Source: Protula sp. h YS-2021
Lineage: Eukaryota; Annelida; Polychaeta; Sabellida; Serpulidae
Assembly: GCA_949752745.1 (NCBI GenBank)
Contig: OX457026.1
Span: 76,991,275-77,055,274 of the forward strand
DNA length: 64,000 nt
Reading direction: 5' to 3'
The stretch's first letter is position 1. Every line of letters begins with the position of its first letter. Position numbers and translations under genes: made by a program. Below, one piece after another: positions 47,901 to 60,500 of the stretch. The notes beneath the pieces are model-generated. The model was not told where the DNA came from. It did not search any database and saw only the letters and a program-made list of their open reading frames with translations.

Positions 47901-50900
47901 AAATGGAATTGTACAATACAAAGGCAGGTTGGACGTGGAGGCTGATGTAAGTAAATAAATAAACAAACAAGCAAACAAACTCGGAGCCGCACCAGTGACG
48001 GGTGAAGATTGATGGACAGAGCGAAAAGAACTGAGTTTACTCAGTATTTGGGAAAAAACAGGCTATCCCGTCCATTTTTCCCTAATCACTTGACATGTCT
48101 ATGAAAAGCCATAAAGGTGATGTCGCCGCCTCCAAGTAAAAACACGGGTGCTTAAAAATAAATATAAGACGAGCTGTCTGGCAACGTTTAAAAGGTATAT
48201 AGTGTTTTTCTGTATCTCAGTATGCAAAATAGACAGCTCTATCGAATATAAATAAAGTTTTAAACGGGCAAAAAGACATGGAAAAAGGCTCACTGTATAG
48301 TAATGTGCAGTACTGAACGTCAAATTGATAATGATTTGGCAGCCTGGCGTTATTTGGGGGAGTGAGTATGGGGGAGGGTAATAAACGCGTGTGAGTTAAC
48401 CAATTAGAATACTCGTTTGTTTTGAATTTAGTATGGGCTCTGCCGTATGCCCATCGAAAGAAGATGTGGAGCGAAAAAGGTAACATAAGCACATATACTT
48501 GAATACCAGATTGCCGCAATGGGAATTTTTTTTTCTTCCAAGGGTTTTCTTTTCTAACGAATTCCCTGGTTTTCGTTAGCGATGTCTGTGTCTTGCTCGT
48601 TTGGTTGTTTCTGTGTAAATAATTTTGTGTTCTCGGTGCTTGTTGCTTTCAATTTGTTCTTGAAGTGACAATTTTCAAAAAGTGGAGTATCTATTGTAAC
48701 ATTACGTGGCATTATTTTTTTATCCCTTTTCCGCACAAGTAACAAAAGTTGCGTCGCTTGAAGTTATAAAATGTGGTTGTGTGAACCAAGTTTACATAGT
48801 CTGAAGTTGCACCATGTATGAATGTGTCCCGCCCTCGGTAGGTCGTTGTAGTGTGATTGTGGCGTTATTTAACTAATTCATGATCAAATGAAAAAAAGAT
48901 AGGAGCTGAGGTTGTAAACTAGACCGATTTCACAACCGAGTAGCGATATTTTACACTTGGGAGCACAAAATAACTATAACGAAGGCTTAAAAATATCGGA
49001 TTTCACTTAAAACGTTTTTAAAAATAATGCCACCACATCACTTGTTTGAAAAAAAAATGAATAAATGACGAAAGAAATCGAACAAATGTTTTTACCCCTG
49101 ATCTGGACTATTCTGTTGCAAAATTTCACGAATCAGCAGAAAGAGACAGCCTTTTAGCAAAAGATGTTTTGGATTCGCCAGACTGACGAAAAAATTTGAT
49201 TCGTCCAAACAAAATAACAAGTTAGCCACTTTTTTTTTTTTTGCAAGAAACATTTTGGTGATCTACAAATCGTCTCGCATTCTTTGAGCCAATGCCTTGT
49301 TATTGCAGTATTAATCACTGTGGCATGACGTGAAAGAAGCACAAGCTAGGCAAGATACTTAAGTCAGCCATAGCTGTAATGTTGTTTTAGCGTGACACAG
49401 GCGCTTTCTGGTGCCATGTGCTAAATGGGTTTGGTAGGGACACGGGGGCGTGTTTGAAGGAGCTGGGGCTTTTATATAAGAGCTGGAGCTTTTATAAATA
49501 TATTTTCTAATTTTTATTCTTTAAAGTCATGTGTGCGCACTCTGTTGAAATCTTGTTTTTAAACCGTTCAGAAATGGAAAATAAAAAAAAAATGTCGTCA
49601 TCTTGACGTCACAGATCTAACTGTAGATCACCAAAATGTTTCTTGCAAAAAAAGTCTCATGACGTATTGTGCTCCAAAGCTGTATCTGCCACCGTTTTCG
49701 AGATATTTCATTTTGAAAATTTCGTGACGCCATCACGTTGATGGTCAACAATTTTTCACGTGGATCCAGATTCCATCGACCACTATATGTGGGCCTAGTT
49801 TCAGATTCCTAGTCCTCATCATTTCGGAGGTGTGTGGAAACCAACAAGTGACGAGGAAAACAAAAAAAAAAACACGAAGGGGGAATAACCCAAACCCCCC
49901 ACCAGATCCCTCCCCCTTAAAAAAGGGAAGAAAAGAGAAACTTTACAATGGCTGCTTACGCAATAACTCCTTGGGACTACGTCCCAAGTAAGCAAAATAG
50001 GACCTGGGGTTTTGAAGTGACGCCACGAGTGAACACTTGTGAAGGAAGAGTTAATTTTATAGATAAATTTATGAGAGTTTTCTTTTGTACACTATCACCA
50101 CCCTAGGTGTATAGGAAAAACACTCATCACCAAAATTTTTGTTTTAGTTTTTTCGTTTCGATATTTATTTTGCACAATATTTTGTTAAGAGAATTAGTAA
50201 GTAAATGGTGTGAACACATATATCATCACAGAAAACATGTAATTCTGGAGTAACTAGAAAGCAACACATAAACTGTGACTATGAGGAGTACGCAGTATAA
50301 TGAACAGTTTGTTTACGTACTAATGCGTACCAGTTCTACCTTAAGGGCGTCTTCCGATGTGTGGTGTATTGCTTTCCGCACTTATGGATTTTTTTCTGTC
50401 GCCACAGTTACTCGAATGCCAGAACCTAACATCGACATCCAGATTAATAACTTTACTAATTATGTTGTTAGAAATCAGACACATGGCAATAAGAAACAAC
50501 AAGCTCAATAAGTTTTAGCAGAAGAATTTTATAGATAAAATTTTATACAGTATTTAAGAATTTTCAGACTCTCAGCTAGAAGAAGAAATTAGACCGTAAA
50601 AATGTATACATAAAAACAAAACATTACATAAAAAAGAAAGTTTGTACGTTTAATTTATGTCTTTGGCGAACATATGACATTATTTTTATGTCGTGTTTGG
50701 ATGTGAAAAAACACACGCACACACACAGATGATAACACAAAATTTGTTGCCAAAATATGTACACTGTATTGTATTGTTGCAACTTTGCAGTATAACCTTG
50801 TCCTATACGCGTACTGTTTGACGCAGGCCTTTGGAGATCTCCGCGCCTCTGATACTCCCAGACAAGTCGCAGCCAGTGGCGGCGGCCAATCCGGTCCTCG

Positions 50901-53900
50901 ACATGGACGAGACCGACGGGGGTGGAGGGGCGACCACGGCCTGCACCAGCACGACTCGCACACCGCTCGGCACCTTGCCGTTTGGGGGTGGCGGTGGGGG
51001 CGTCACAGATAGGAGCAATGTGAGCGACGCTTCGGCTATAGCTGAAGAACTGAGAAGCGTAGTCAGGAATGAGCTCCGAAAACTGGTTGAGGTGAACACA
51101 AATCACTTGGGGTATTATGTCGCTTGCAAACTTATTAGAAGAAACGATAAAATAAAGCAGCGCCTAATAACGACATAGCCATTAAATTTAAGGTCAACAC
51201 TGAAATATGTATAACATATATTAAGGCTTGACAAAGTTGGGGAAGAGATAGAGACAGGGAGAGTAAGAAATTAAAAAGAAAAAAAAAAAAAAGAGATTTA
51301 TGGCGAGTTGACGTACATTACTATTACAAGTGGCTATTTAATTATGTGATATTTTCTTTGCATCTTACACAAGTAATGAATTCCATGGCCAATTTTTCTT
51401 GTGAAGGTTCCCAAAATTTTCCTGTGAAATCAAACATCTGATTGTCGCTTCCCATAGGCACAACATAAAGGCATCGTGGCGATGTTGGGGTCTTTCGAGG
51501 ACCAGACAAAGGTCAAGGAGCCTGTGCCGACGAAGAAGACACCAAGCTTTTCCCCAAACACTGTCCTCTTTTCGCCGCCAGTCAAAGATGTCAAGCCGCA
51601 GGATTACACGGTGATGACTGCACAAAGGATGGGAAACGCGCCAAACCCGTCTCACGTGAAAGCTCCCAAGTCGAAGCAAACCGATGGCGACGACGACGAC
51701 GATAGCGGAACCCTGGCGCTGTCCACCGACACCGAAATTGACGTCACGCCTTTGCCAAGTGAGGAGCTAAATACGGAGAGATCGGCAGCCGACAAGCCGC
51801 TTACGCTATCGCAGTTGACCGAACCCTTGCCGTCGGCCAAGACGCCCCGCGGCAAGCACTCCAATGGTCATTTGAACGGTGCCTTGCGGGAGCTGAAACA
51901 TTTGGAGAATAAACACCATGGCAGTGGCACCAAGCAACGCCAAGCTAGCCCCGCCCGGGGTAAGGAAAACTATCCCTTTGTGCCATACGGCGCCCCTCCC
52001 AATACTACAAATTTCGGCACAGGCCAAACAGCGCCTATGGGCTGGATGCCGTTGCTGCATATTCCTACCGATCGGCACGGTGTCCGCTTTCCACCCATCC
52101 ACCAGGCGTGGCCCGAGCAGTCTAGTGACGTCACACCGCCGAGCTGGTCTGGATTGCCGTACATGCCGCTGCTCCGCGCTAGCACTTCCAGCGATTCCCA
52201 TCGCCACGAGATACCCGAGCGTGACCCGGGTCCGGGGCAGGCACCGCCTCGGCACGGGGGAGCCCAGCAGCCTGCAGTGCCGGATGGATATCCTCCCATG
52301 CCGCTGCTACATGCCAATTGGGCACAGACTCCCTTCATGAACCTGCGCGACCAGTACGCCGTACCTAGGCTGATACCCCCTGAGCAGCTACTAGACTATG
52401 AGCAGAGAAAATACAACAAAAAGGAATATAAGAAAAAAATGCTTCAAGCACAGATCGACGAGAAATTGCGAGAGGCTGCTACCGAGAGGCCGGAAACCCC
52501 ACTAGGTGCGAAACTGCTCAAGGCTGACCTTGAGCCTTTTAACGAGAGAGACGAACGGGACAACGAGGCCAGGTCAGTCGCATTGAATCCTACGCCCCAT
52601 TTCCCTCAGTAGATAATCGTAGACACATCAAAGTTAGCACTGCAGTGCAGTTGTTGTCAGACATACTGTGAGAGCGAATGAGACATGTCCTTACCAAAAT
52701 TCGTACAGTATTATCTGTATATATCTTATATTAAGCGGACAAACATTACCTTGAACATGAAAAATGAATATAAACCGATTCCCGTTTCCTAATTGTGACT
52801 TGTTCTTTTTGTATAGGCAAAGGAGAAGGAATATTAAACTGACAAAGCCTTCGGATAGAAAGAAGAAACGATCAAAGAAGAAAGAAGCGGGATCGAGCCA
52901 AGAACTAAGCCATCAGGACTCCAGCACGGGAGAAGCAAACGCGGACGAGACCCAGGCCACGGAGGCCAGTGTCGTGACGTCACAGGCGCGCGTCATGCTA
53001 CCGGTACGTGCTGTCATCTGTTGCTTGATGGGACACCGGGTATCTTGGAGAAAATACTTGACCCCTGGGTTTCGCTATCCTCCGCACAGAATCGCGACCC
53101 CAGACTGAATCCATGGAGAGTTAATAAAAATGCTTTAAAGTTGTTTTATTGTGTATTTTCTTATTTTGACCAGCAATAATTTATGGATTCCTTCAACGTA
53201 ACAATGGGCCGTTCCATTCTTAGAGACCAGTCAGCCACCGTATAAAATGCTCAGGTGGCCTCTTTGCGTTACCAAATTTTTCATGTATTGGCACCTGTCA
53301 ACTACCCAATATTTGTATTTTTTTTACAAGGGGTGGATATGCTGACCGTACTGTTCCACTCGTTTATTAAAAAAAAGTACATCTGAATTGTTACAGATAC
53401 ACTCTAGTCCTTGGGCCCCTCCCTTTCGTTGCATCCATCGTGCAGCTTCCCATTAGTGCTCCGCTGGATTCGCATTTGTTCACTTAGCCCAGGGCATTGT
53501 GCAAAATGCTTGTACTAGAACTCAAGTGTCGTCTTACATTTCCTATATGTGCTGTCATGTGGAACCGGCGTGGATTATTTGCACAATTTTCTCCACAAAA
53601 AAAGAGAACAGAAATGAAAAGATAAAAAAAAAAAATCATGCTCATCGAAGTGGATGAACTGAATCTGACGCAAAACAAGGCACAGTTTATGACTGTATTT
53701 TCCCAATCACGAGGCGTTTGTCATACCAGCGCACCATCTAATATTGCTAAGCTTCCATTATACAGGTTTACGTAATTTCCACTATCAGCGAATCTAATAA
53801 TTTTCTCAACCTACTGAACAACGTAAAAAGTTTATGTTTGTGTGTTGATTGTGCTTTTTGTATTTAAAAGTCATAACTATTGCTGGGATAACGGGAGTGT

Positions 53901-56900
53901 TTGGCGCCGTTAAAAAAAGTACTTTTTTTGTATAAACTGTTTCTGAGCCTTTGCGATGATAAGAGGTAAATATATATCCCGACGAAATAACAAACTACTA
54001 AGAAAACGTAAGTAACTCTGTCAGACTGAACCCCTTTCCAACCCCATCCCCCTCATCCACCCCATCCCCCCCCCCCCCCCGCTCCAGCATACGGCACATC
54101 AACCTTCTGTTTTCCAAACATAGAACTAAATAAAAAATACCGTATGCAGCATCACGCCATTTAGATGATTCATTGTTAACACAATTAGCGTGAGGAATAG
54201 AAAACTACTGGACCGGTATTCATAAACATCGTTCTCAGATTCCGTACTGAGTGTTGCATAACCTCGGCATATACCTTCGCGCATTTTCACGAATACTAAC
54301 CCCGTTACTTGATCGTACATTGAATTCCAGAAACTAATTGATGAGTGTGCTCGTATTTCAAAATGAGTCGATACATTTATAAGAGTCCGCAGACCGTTAC
54401 CGCGATGCAGACTATTCCTGGATATTTCAGAGGACGGAGTTAAATTAAAGAAAACGAACCGAATGAATTTTCACTCACTTTCTTATTATATTAATTTTTG
54501 TTTCGCTAATTGTTTCAACTTGAATTGTATGGATATCAAACTATGTGGTTTGTGACCGATGTTTACAGGAGGGAACACAGACTAGTGTGGATCTGTCGCA
54601 GACTGCTGCCGGGGGCAGCACGGTAGATGGAACAGCGGAAGATTTACTGAAATTACATCATGGCTTCGCCATTACACCAGGTACGACAGCATCTGCTGCT
54701 TTAGAAGTTGCTTGAATTATTAACACTTTTCTTATTTTTTTTCCCACTTACTCATACTTCATGTTGAATGTAGCACCATATCGAAATTGCTAAATAATTC
54801 GCTATATATTCATACACACAAAGCATTGGGCACGAGTCTCAGCAAACTGATGTGCACGTCATAACATATGTGCTGTCGTCTGGTAACAACTCAGTGACAC
54901 GTCGGAAATTCCCTAAAACCTTGGAAATTTCAGGAATGTTCGACGAATACGTCGACAAGGATGACGAGTTAGGATCGACTGGTCAGAACTTTGCACGTGA
55001 TCAACTCCAAGCGCAACGAATGGTGAAGCAAATGGAAAGCAAGGTAAGAGAAGAAGGATTTGTAAGGAAAAGAGGTACCTCATCCGGTTATAACGAAATA
55101 AATGCCCAGGGCTGTGAATTCGTAAAACGTAATAGCTGCCACTGCGTAACTCTGTTTAGAAGGGCTGTGAAAACCAGAAATGAGCTTGAAAGTGACACAG
55201 AAAAATTAGAAATTTGTTTCAATATAAACGAAAGTGAAATATTTCGTTTGAAAGTCAGCATTGAAGACAAAATAGATAACAAAAGTGAAGTTGTTTTATG
55301 CTGAATAATTCAACGTGCTTAAGCCAGAATATTTCAGTCTTTTCGAAACAAAACCTACACTTGCTTAATTAAAAAAAAATTGATTCTAATTGGAAATTCG
55401 GGGATTTCCCGACAGATGTGAATTCCCTCTTAAAAAAAGAATACTGACGTATGTAACACGTGATGCAGGTGCACAGCCCGCGCAAGAGGAACGTGGCAGT
55501 GGGCACGGATGTCGTACACGATCAAGGCACCTCAATGTCCAAGGACACAGGTAGGCTACAGTTATGTATGCTGTGGTATTTTACTCGATCTCTTCTGTTT
55601 TCCTTCATCTGTGGTATCTCACCATGTGTATGCTATTACCAGTCAGCCTTAGCTTAGCTCGAAAATTATCTTAAAGTAGGTTTGAGTGAACCGTTGATAA
55701 GCAAAAATAATCCGGAAACTATTGTGAAATCGTTGTGGATTTAATGTGATGTATTGGGCTTATTATATAAGGTAAACTTTCAAAATTAAAGTTCAAAACT
55801 AAAAGATGCATGTTGTATAAGACTGGATTTTAAATAATAAGATGAACTTTTTTTTGGTCAGATGAATTATGAAATATTCTTAAATTTCTGATATCTCTTA
55901 TAATATTTTAAAATATTTTGGTTTACATGTTAAAATATTTGCCAGCAGTTATAACATCATCAAAAGCGAAAATCTATGGAGTCAACTACGACTGAATTCT
56001 TATGCAATTGCTGGCTGTTTCAGCGACGGACCCCGTGGGAGAAGCGATAGCGAGGTACTACAGGGCTAACACGAGCGAGGCTGTGAGCAGTATCCTGCCG
56101 CCTGACATCTACATGGGGCTCCGATTCGCCGACACCAAGGAAACGGGCGAGGTTGGTGTTTCTTTTTTTTCTTTTTTTTGTGTTTGGTGTTTCTGAACCA
56201 CAACCGTCACAACTATAGTTTTGGTCGATCTTATCGTACTGTCCAGTAAAACTTGTGGCCTGTTATAAAGGGGTGTGGTCATGAGGGGTAAGGTGATGGA
56301 GGGTGTGGAGCTGTATGGAGAGGGGAGATAAATTAATTAATGAAAGATGGAGGGCCGAATGGGGGGGGGGGGAGGGGTCACTTGGGTATGCTTATTTTTG
56401 TGTTGTGGTGGAACGAATCACATTGGTCCGCCGGCCTTTTCTCCTGTGCGTGGAGTGGGCGGGTCGAAATGCGTCTGTCGCCCCTCTCATTGGTCGGGGG
56501 TTTTCTGTCGTCAGGGCTCGGACACAAGCGGCACGCGTGTCTTCCTCAATGTCGTGGACATCCACAGCGCCGACATGCTGCGTGAGATCACGGACGCCGT
56601 GCCGGAGCGAGACGTGCACGAGATTGTGCCGCAGGCTGTCGACATGAACGGCCTGCCCATCCAGCCTCGACCTCACATGAAATCCCCACCTCGGGCAGGT
56701 GCGTAGCTAGTAGTCTCATCTAAAATTGTGTTTGAATGTTTTGACCATTTTATCTCAATGTTCAAGCTGTTAAAAAATTAAAACTTTTGATTTGGAGGGA
56801 TTAATAAAACGAAACGAAAAATAAATAATATAATGGAAGCCTGGATCGTGAAAAAATATCGGAAACGCTTTTAAATATAAATAAGATGATAGAAAAAACG

Positions 56901-57506
56901 TAACTTCTCCTGCAGGCACTCCCACCAGAGATACGAGATCACCGAGCCCGAGGCGATCACCAAGCCCGAGGCGATCACCGAGCCCCAGGCGGCCCGGGCC
57001 TGATAGAGTCACCGCCGACATGCTGGGCACGCCGGGAGACAGGTGGGGCATGTATTACAGGACCTTAAACTCATTTTTCTGTAGTGTTCTTTGTGTCATT
57101 AAAAGAAGATTAAGCAATCAGTTCACACATAATGATACAAATTAATTGAAATATTTTGATGTCAGTTATTAATATCATCTTAACAGTGTAACACGAGTTC
57201 TTTTGTGTTTGGGTATTGATAATTGTAGAAGTACATTTTCTATCGCACAGTGTGCCAATGAACGAGATTGCTTCGGGATATAAGTCACGCACGCGCGAGA
57301 GCATACGGCGTCGCCTAGGCGACATGGACATGCAGATTGGCGCCATAGAAACCATTGCAAGTAACATCGAACAGGACTTTAGGAGCACTAAGCTTGTAAG
57401 TTGTCAAAATTTTGTTGGTATATTTAATTTAGTGCTGAAAGAATTTAATTACATAATTTCAAGCATAAAGCAGGAGAGGGAAAATCACATTCAAATGAAT
57501 GAATAC

Positions 57507-57557
<51 letters not shown>

Positions 57558-60500
57558 TGTGCGATCACAGTAAGGGGGATTTTTTTTACAGTTGTTGAAC
57601 ACCATTGAGCAAATAGGCGAGTCTATCCTGCCGTCGGCGGAACGCTACCCGTCGCCGCGCGTCACGCGTAAGGATTACGCGACGCCCCGTGCTGGAGGCC
57701 AGGATGATATTGAATCGTCCACCCTGCAGCAGATGTCTGTGAGAAGTGACGAAAAGGTAGGCGAGAGGTTGTAAACCGGAAGTAAATGAAACATTGGAAT
57801 GACTGTTCCAGAGATGCTGTAATTTGTTTCGGTATATATCAATGATGAAAAAAGTTATGTGGCAATCTATTGACATCATCAGTGTTAAAAGATATATCAA
57901 GAGTATTGGCTGTTTTATTTGTAATGGAAAAAACACTGCTGGTTAACGACAAAATACCCGTATTTGACAGTTTCGCATCATACCTGATCATATTGAATGA
58001 ACTATATTGGACTTAGAAGCCAATCATTTAAACTGAAGCTAGCAGCCGAAACTTGAAACGATAGTGTGGGTTTTTTTTCAGGACGAAGCTGCCAAGGAGC
58101 GCAGAAGTGTCGATGAGAAACTCCGAGATATCAGAAAGAGCATGGACTCTGAGAAGTAAGGGCACTCCCGCTTTCTCTCAATCACGACATCATACAATAA
58201 GTGCGGCTGGGGTTTTTGTGGCAAAGCTGGCTTTAATATGTTAACGAGACAATCTGTGGTAAGTTGGTGACATATCCAGCCTGTCTTTGGGGTGTTTAGT
58301 GGTTAATTGGTAAGTTTTTCTTTCTACGCTTTCAGGCTCGGCATGAGTGGCCTGAGTGACGTCAGTGAGATCATAGGAGAGATCGTGGCACGGGGCGAGT
58401 TGATGCCTGAGGAGCTGGGCTTCTCACAGCGCGAGGCAAACATCATGGCTGAGCGCTATCTGTAAGTACCCACGTCAGGGGTGGGCGAATCGGGTGGGTT
58501 GCGGGGATTGGGGGTGGGGGAGAGGGACGGGAGGGGCGAGCTGATGCCTGAGGAGCTAGGCTTCTCACAGCGCGAGGCCACCTTCATGGGTGAGCGCTAT
58601 CTGCAAGTACCGACGTCAGAACAAGGCAAACCTGGATTCTTGGGAGGGGCGCAAGTTATAATCTGCCCCCCCCCCCCTCCGTTGGACCCTCTCTGAAACT
58701 GCACCACCCCCACCGCATGTGCGAACAGACTACTGCTTTGGAAATATTGGTGCGTGTTAAACCCATGTTGATAGGCAGAAGGTAGTTGTACAGATAATAT
58801 GGTATAGCTTAAATTATGTTATGCAAAATAGCCTTTGTTACTTTGGCAGTATTGTTTTACTGCTGTATTGCTCATAGGTTGATGTGCTAAATAAAGATTG
58901 TATTGCCCTGATTTTGCGACCTAGTTGTTTTCGTAAAGCAAATCGTTTCTGTTATATCCCAGACGGTCCGCGAGAAGTGGCGACAGCGGAACCAGTCAGG
59001 AATTGGAAACAATCTTCCGGAAGAAGTCACCGAGGCGCATGCCCAGGAGAACGGAAGCGGAACAGAGGGAACTGCAGCTGTGGATGAAGCAAAAGCGAGC
59101 CAAACAGATGAAGGGCTATCTGCAACATCTGGCCGAGATGAGGGAGAAGGAATCCAATCGGTTTAACGCGAAACAAGCAAGCTCAGCGGTAAGTCGAATG
59201 CTGTCTGTAGGATGGATGGCGGATAAAACGTCGACGGTCAAAACGTCGACAGGTGTAAAAGCGGATAATACATCGACCAACTGATTTTAATCAGTTCTAC
59301 ATTTAATAAATCTGTGGCATGTTCAAATATAGTCATTTATTAACAATTTCCGCCGTAAAATAAAGAATGCCAGTAAAGTGTGACTCCAAAGTGACAAATT
59401 ATTTTGCCCCAACCAGTATTCTCAACAATAAATGAACGGGGCAAAGAAAAAAAATAACACAAATCACAGCTTAAAGACCTTAAATAAAGACCGCTTGCTC
59501 GACCAAAATATATCCAGATTTGATCTGCCAAAGGCGGCTAGCTTACCCAGATCCCACCAGTACATTAGATAAACATTGCAGTACTCCTTAAATGTGGAGC
59601 ACGTTCAAACAGACACCGCACTGGCCTCTCAGTGCTGAGGGCAGCACGGCTGCTGATCAAGCCCTTGACCTGTTTCCCTCGTGACTGTCATATGGGGAGG
59701 GGGAGGGGGGAGGGGGTGTTGTTGTTACCCAGGCGACACATTTCCAAATGGTACTCTTTAGGGACGATGGTGGACGTTTTATCTGCTTTTACACTTGTCG
59801 ACGTTTTATCCGCCAGCGTTTTGGCACCGTCTAGGAATAACTTGACACATGTGTACGTCGCTCATTGTACAGTATGGCTGGCCCATCCATGCAATTAAAA
59901 CTGTTATGTCGATAGCGCAGTTTTCTAAGCTGAAGGTAATCCTGAATTTACTTTTTGGGGTTTTGAATTGTAAAATTGTAAAAACATATATATATATATA
60001 TATGCGATCGGGACCAACTTATGTATGTGCGTGTGTGTTTGTGATAATGTGATAAGCATTTTTACTATGAGTTGAACGTACTCACTTGTGTCACACAGGG
60101 CAGGGCAACAGCAACGGACAAAGACCTGGAGGAGGCTCGTAAGGCTCGGGCCACGAACAAATCTCAGCGTGAGATGGGATTCAGCAAACAGTACGCCTTT
60201 ATCTTTCCACTTTCTGCTTATTTCACAAGCGTTGCATTCTGTCATCTTTGCTAGATTTCATTTAGTATTTATTTCCTTGTGTGTTTTGCTTGCAAGAAGT
60301 CTTTGAAACATGAAGTATGACTAGAAAGCTGCAGGATCTGTCAACCACCGAAGGTGTAATCTTCTTGTTCTGTTATCTCTGTGGATTCGCTGCCACATTG
60401 CCATTTCATTGAAGTGACTGCGTTAGATAATCCCCAAATCTCTTCAATTTTCTTTTTACAACCATCGTGTTTATTTAATTATTTCATTCATAAACTGTAA

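Larger units (their letters stand above)
45239..50826 (+). other. CPLANE1 intron 19 (5.6 kb, the largest)
   Basis: Contains a 30-bp tandem repeat (45992-46090), a CAGGGTT-ended MITE (46932-47282), a copy of the 9.45-kb repeat family (48923-49140) and a perfect 32-bp inverted repeat (49235/49622). No exon-like frame with suitable borders was found, but a short exon cannot be excluded. Confidence 0.8.

Noticed and set aside
50624..51106. Minus-strand open frames over exon 20 (160, 102 and 98 codons)
   Set aside because: Shadows of the GC-rich CPLANE1 exon 20 on the opposite strand.
51806..52340. Long alternative-frame open stretches on both strands over exon 21
   Set aside because: Shadow frames of a GC-rich coding exon; the annotated frame alone continues across both splice sites.
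55044..55304. Extension of exon 24 past its donor to a stop
   Set aside because: A strong GTAAGA donor at 55044 joins exon 25 in phase; the downstream frame has intron-like composition.
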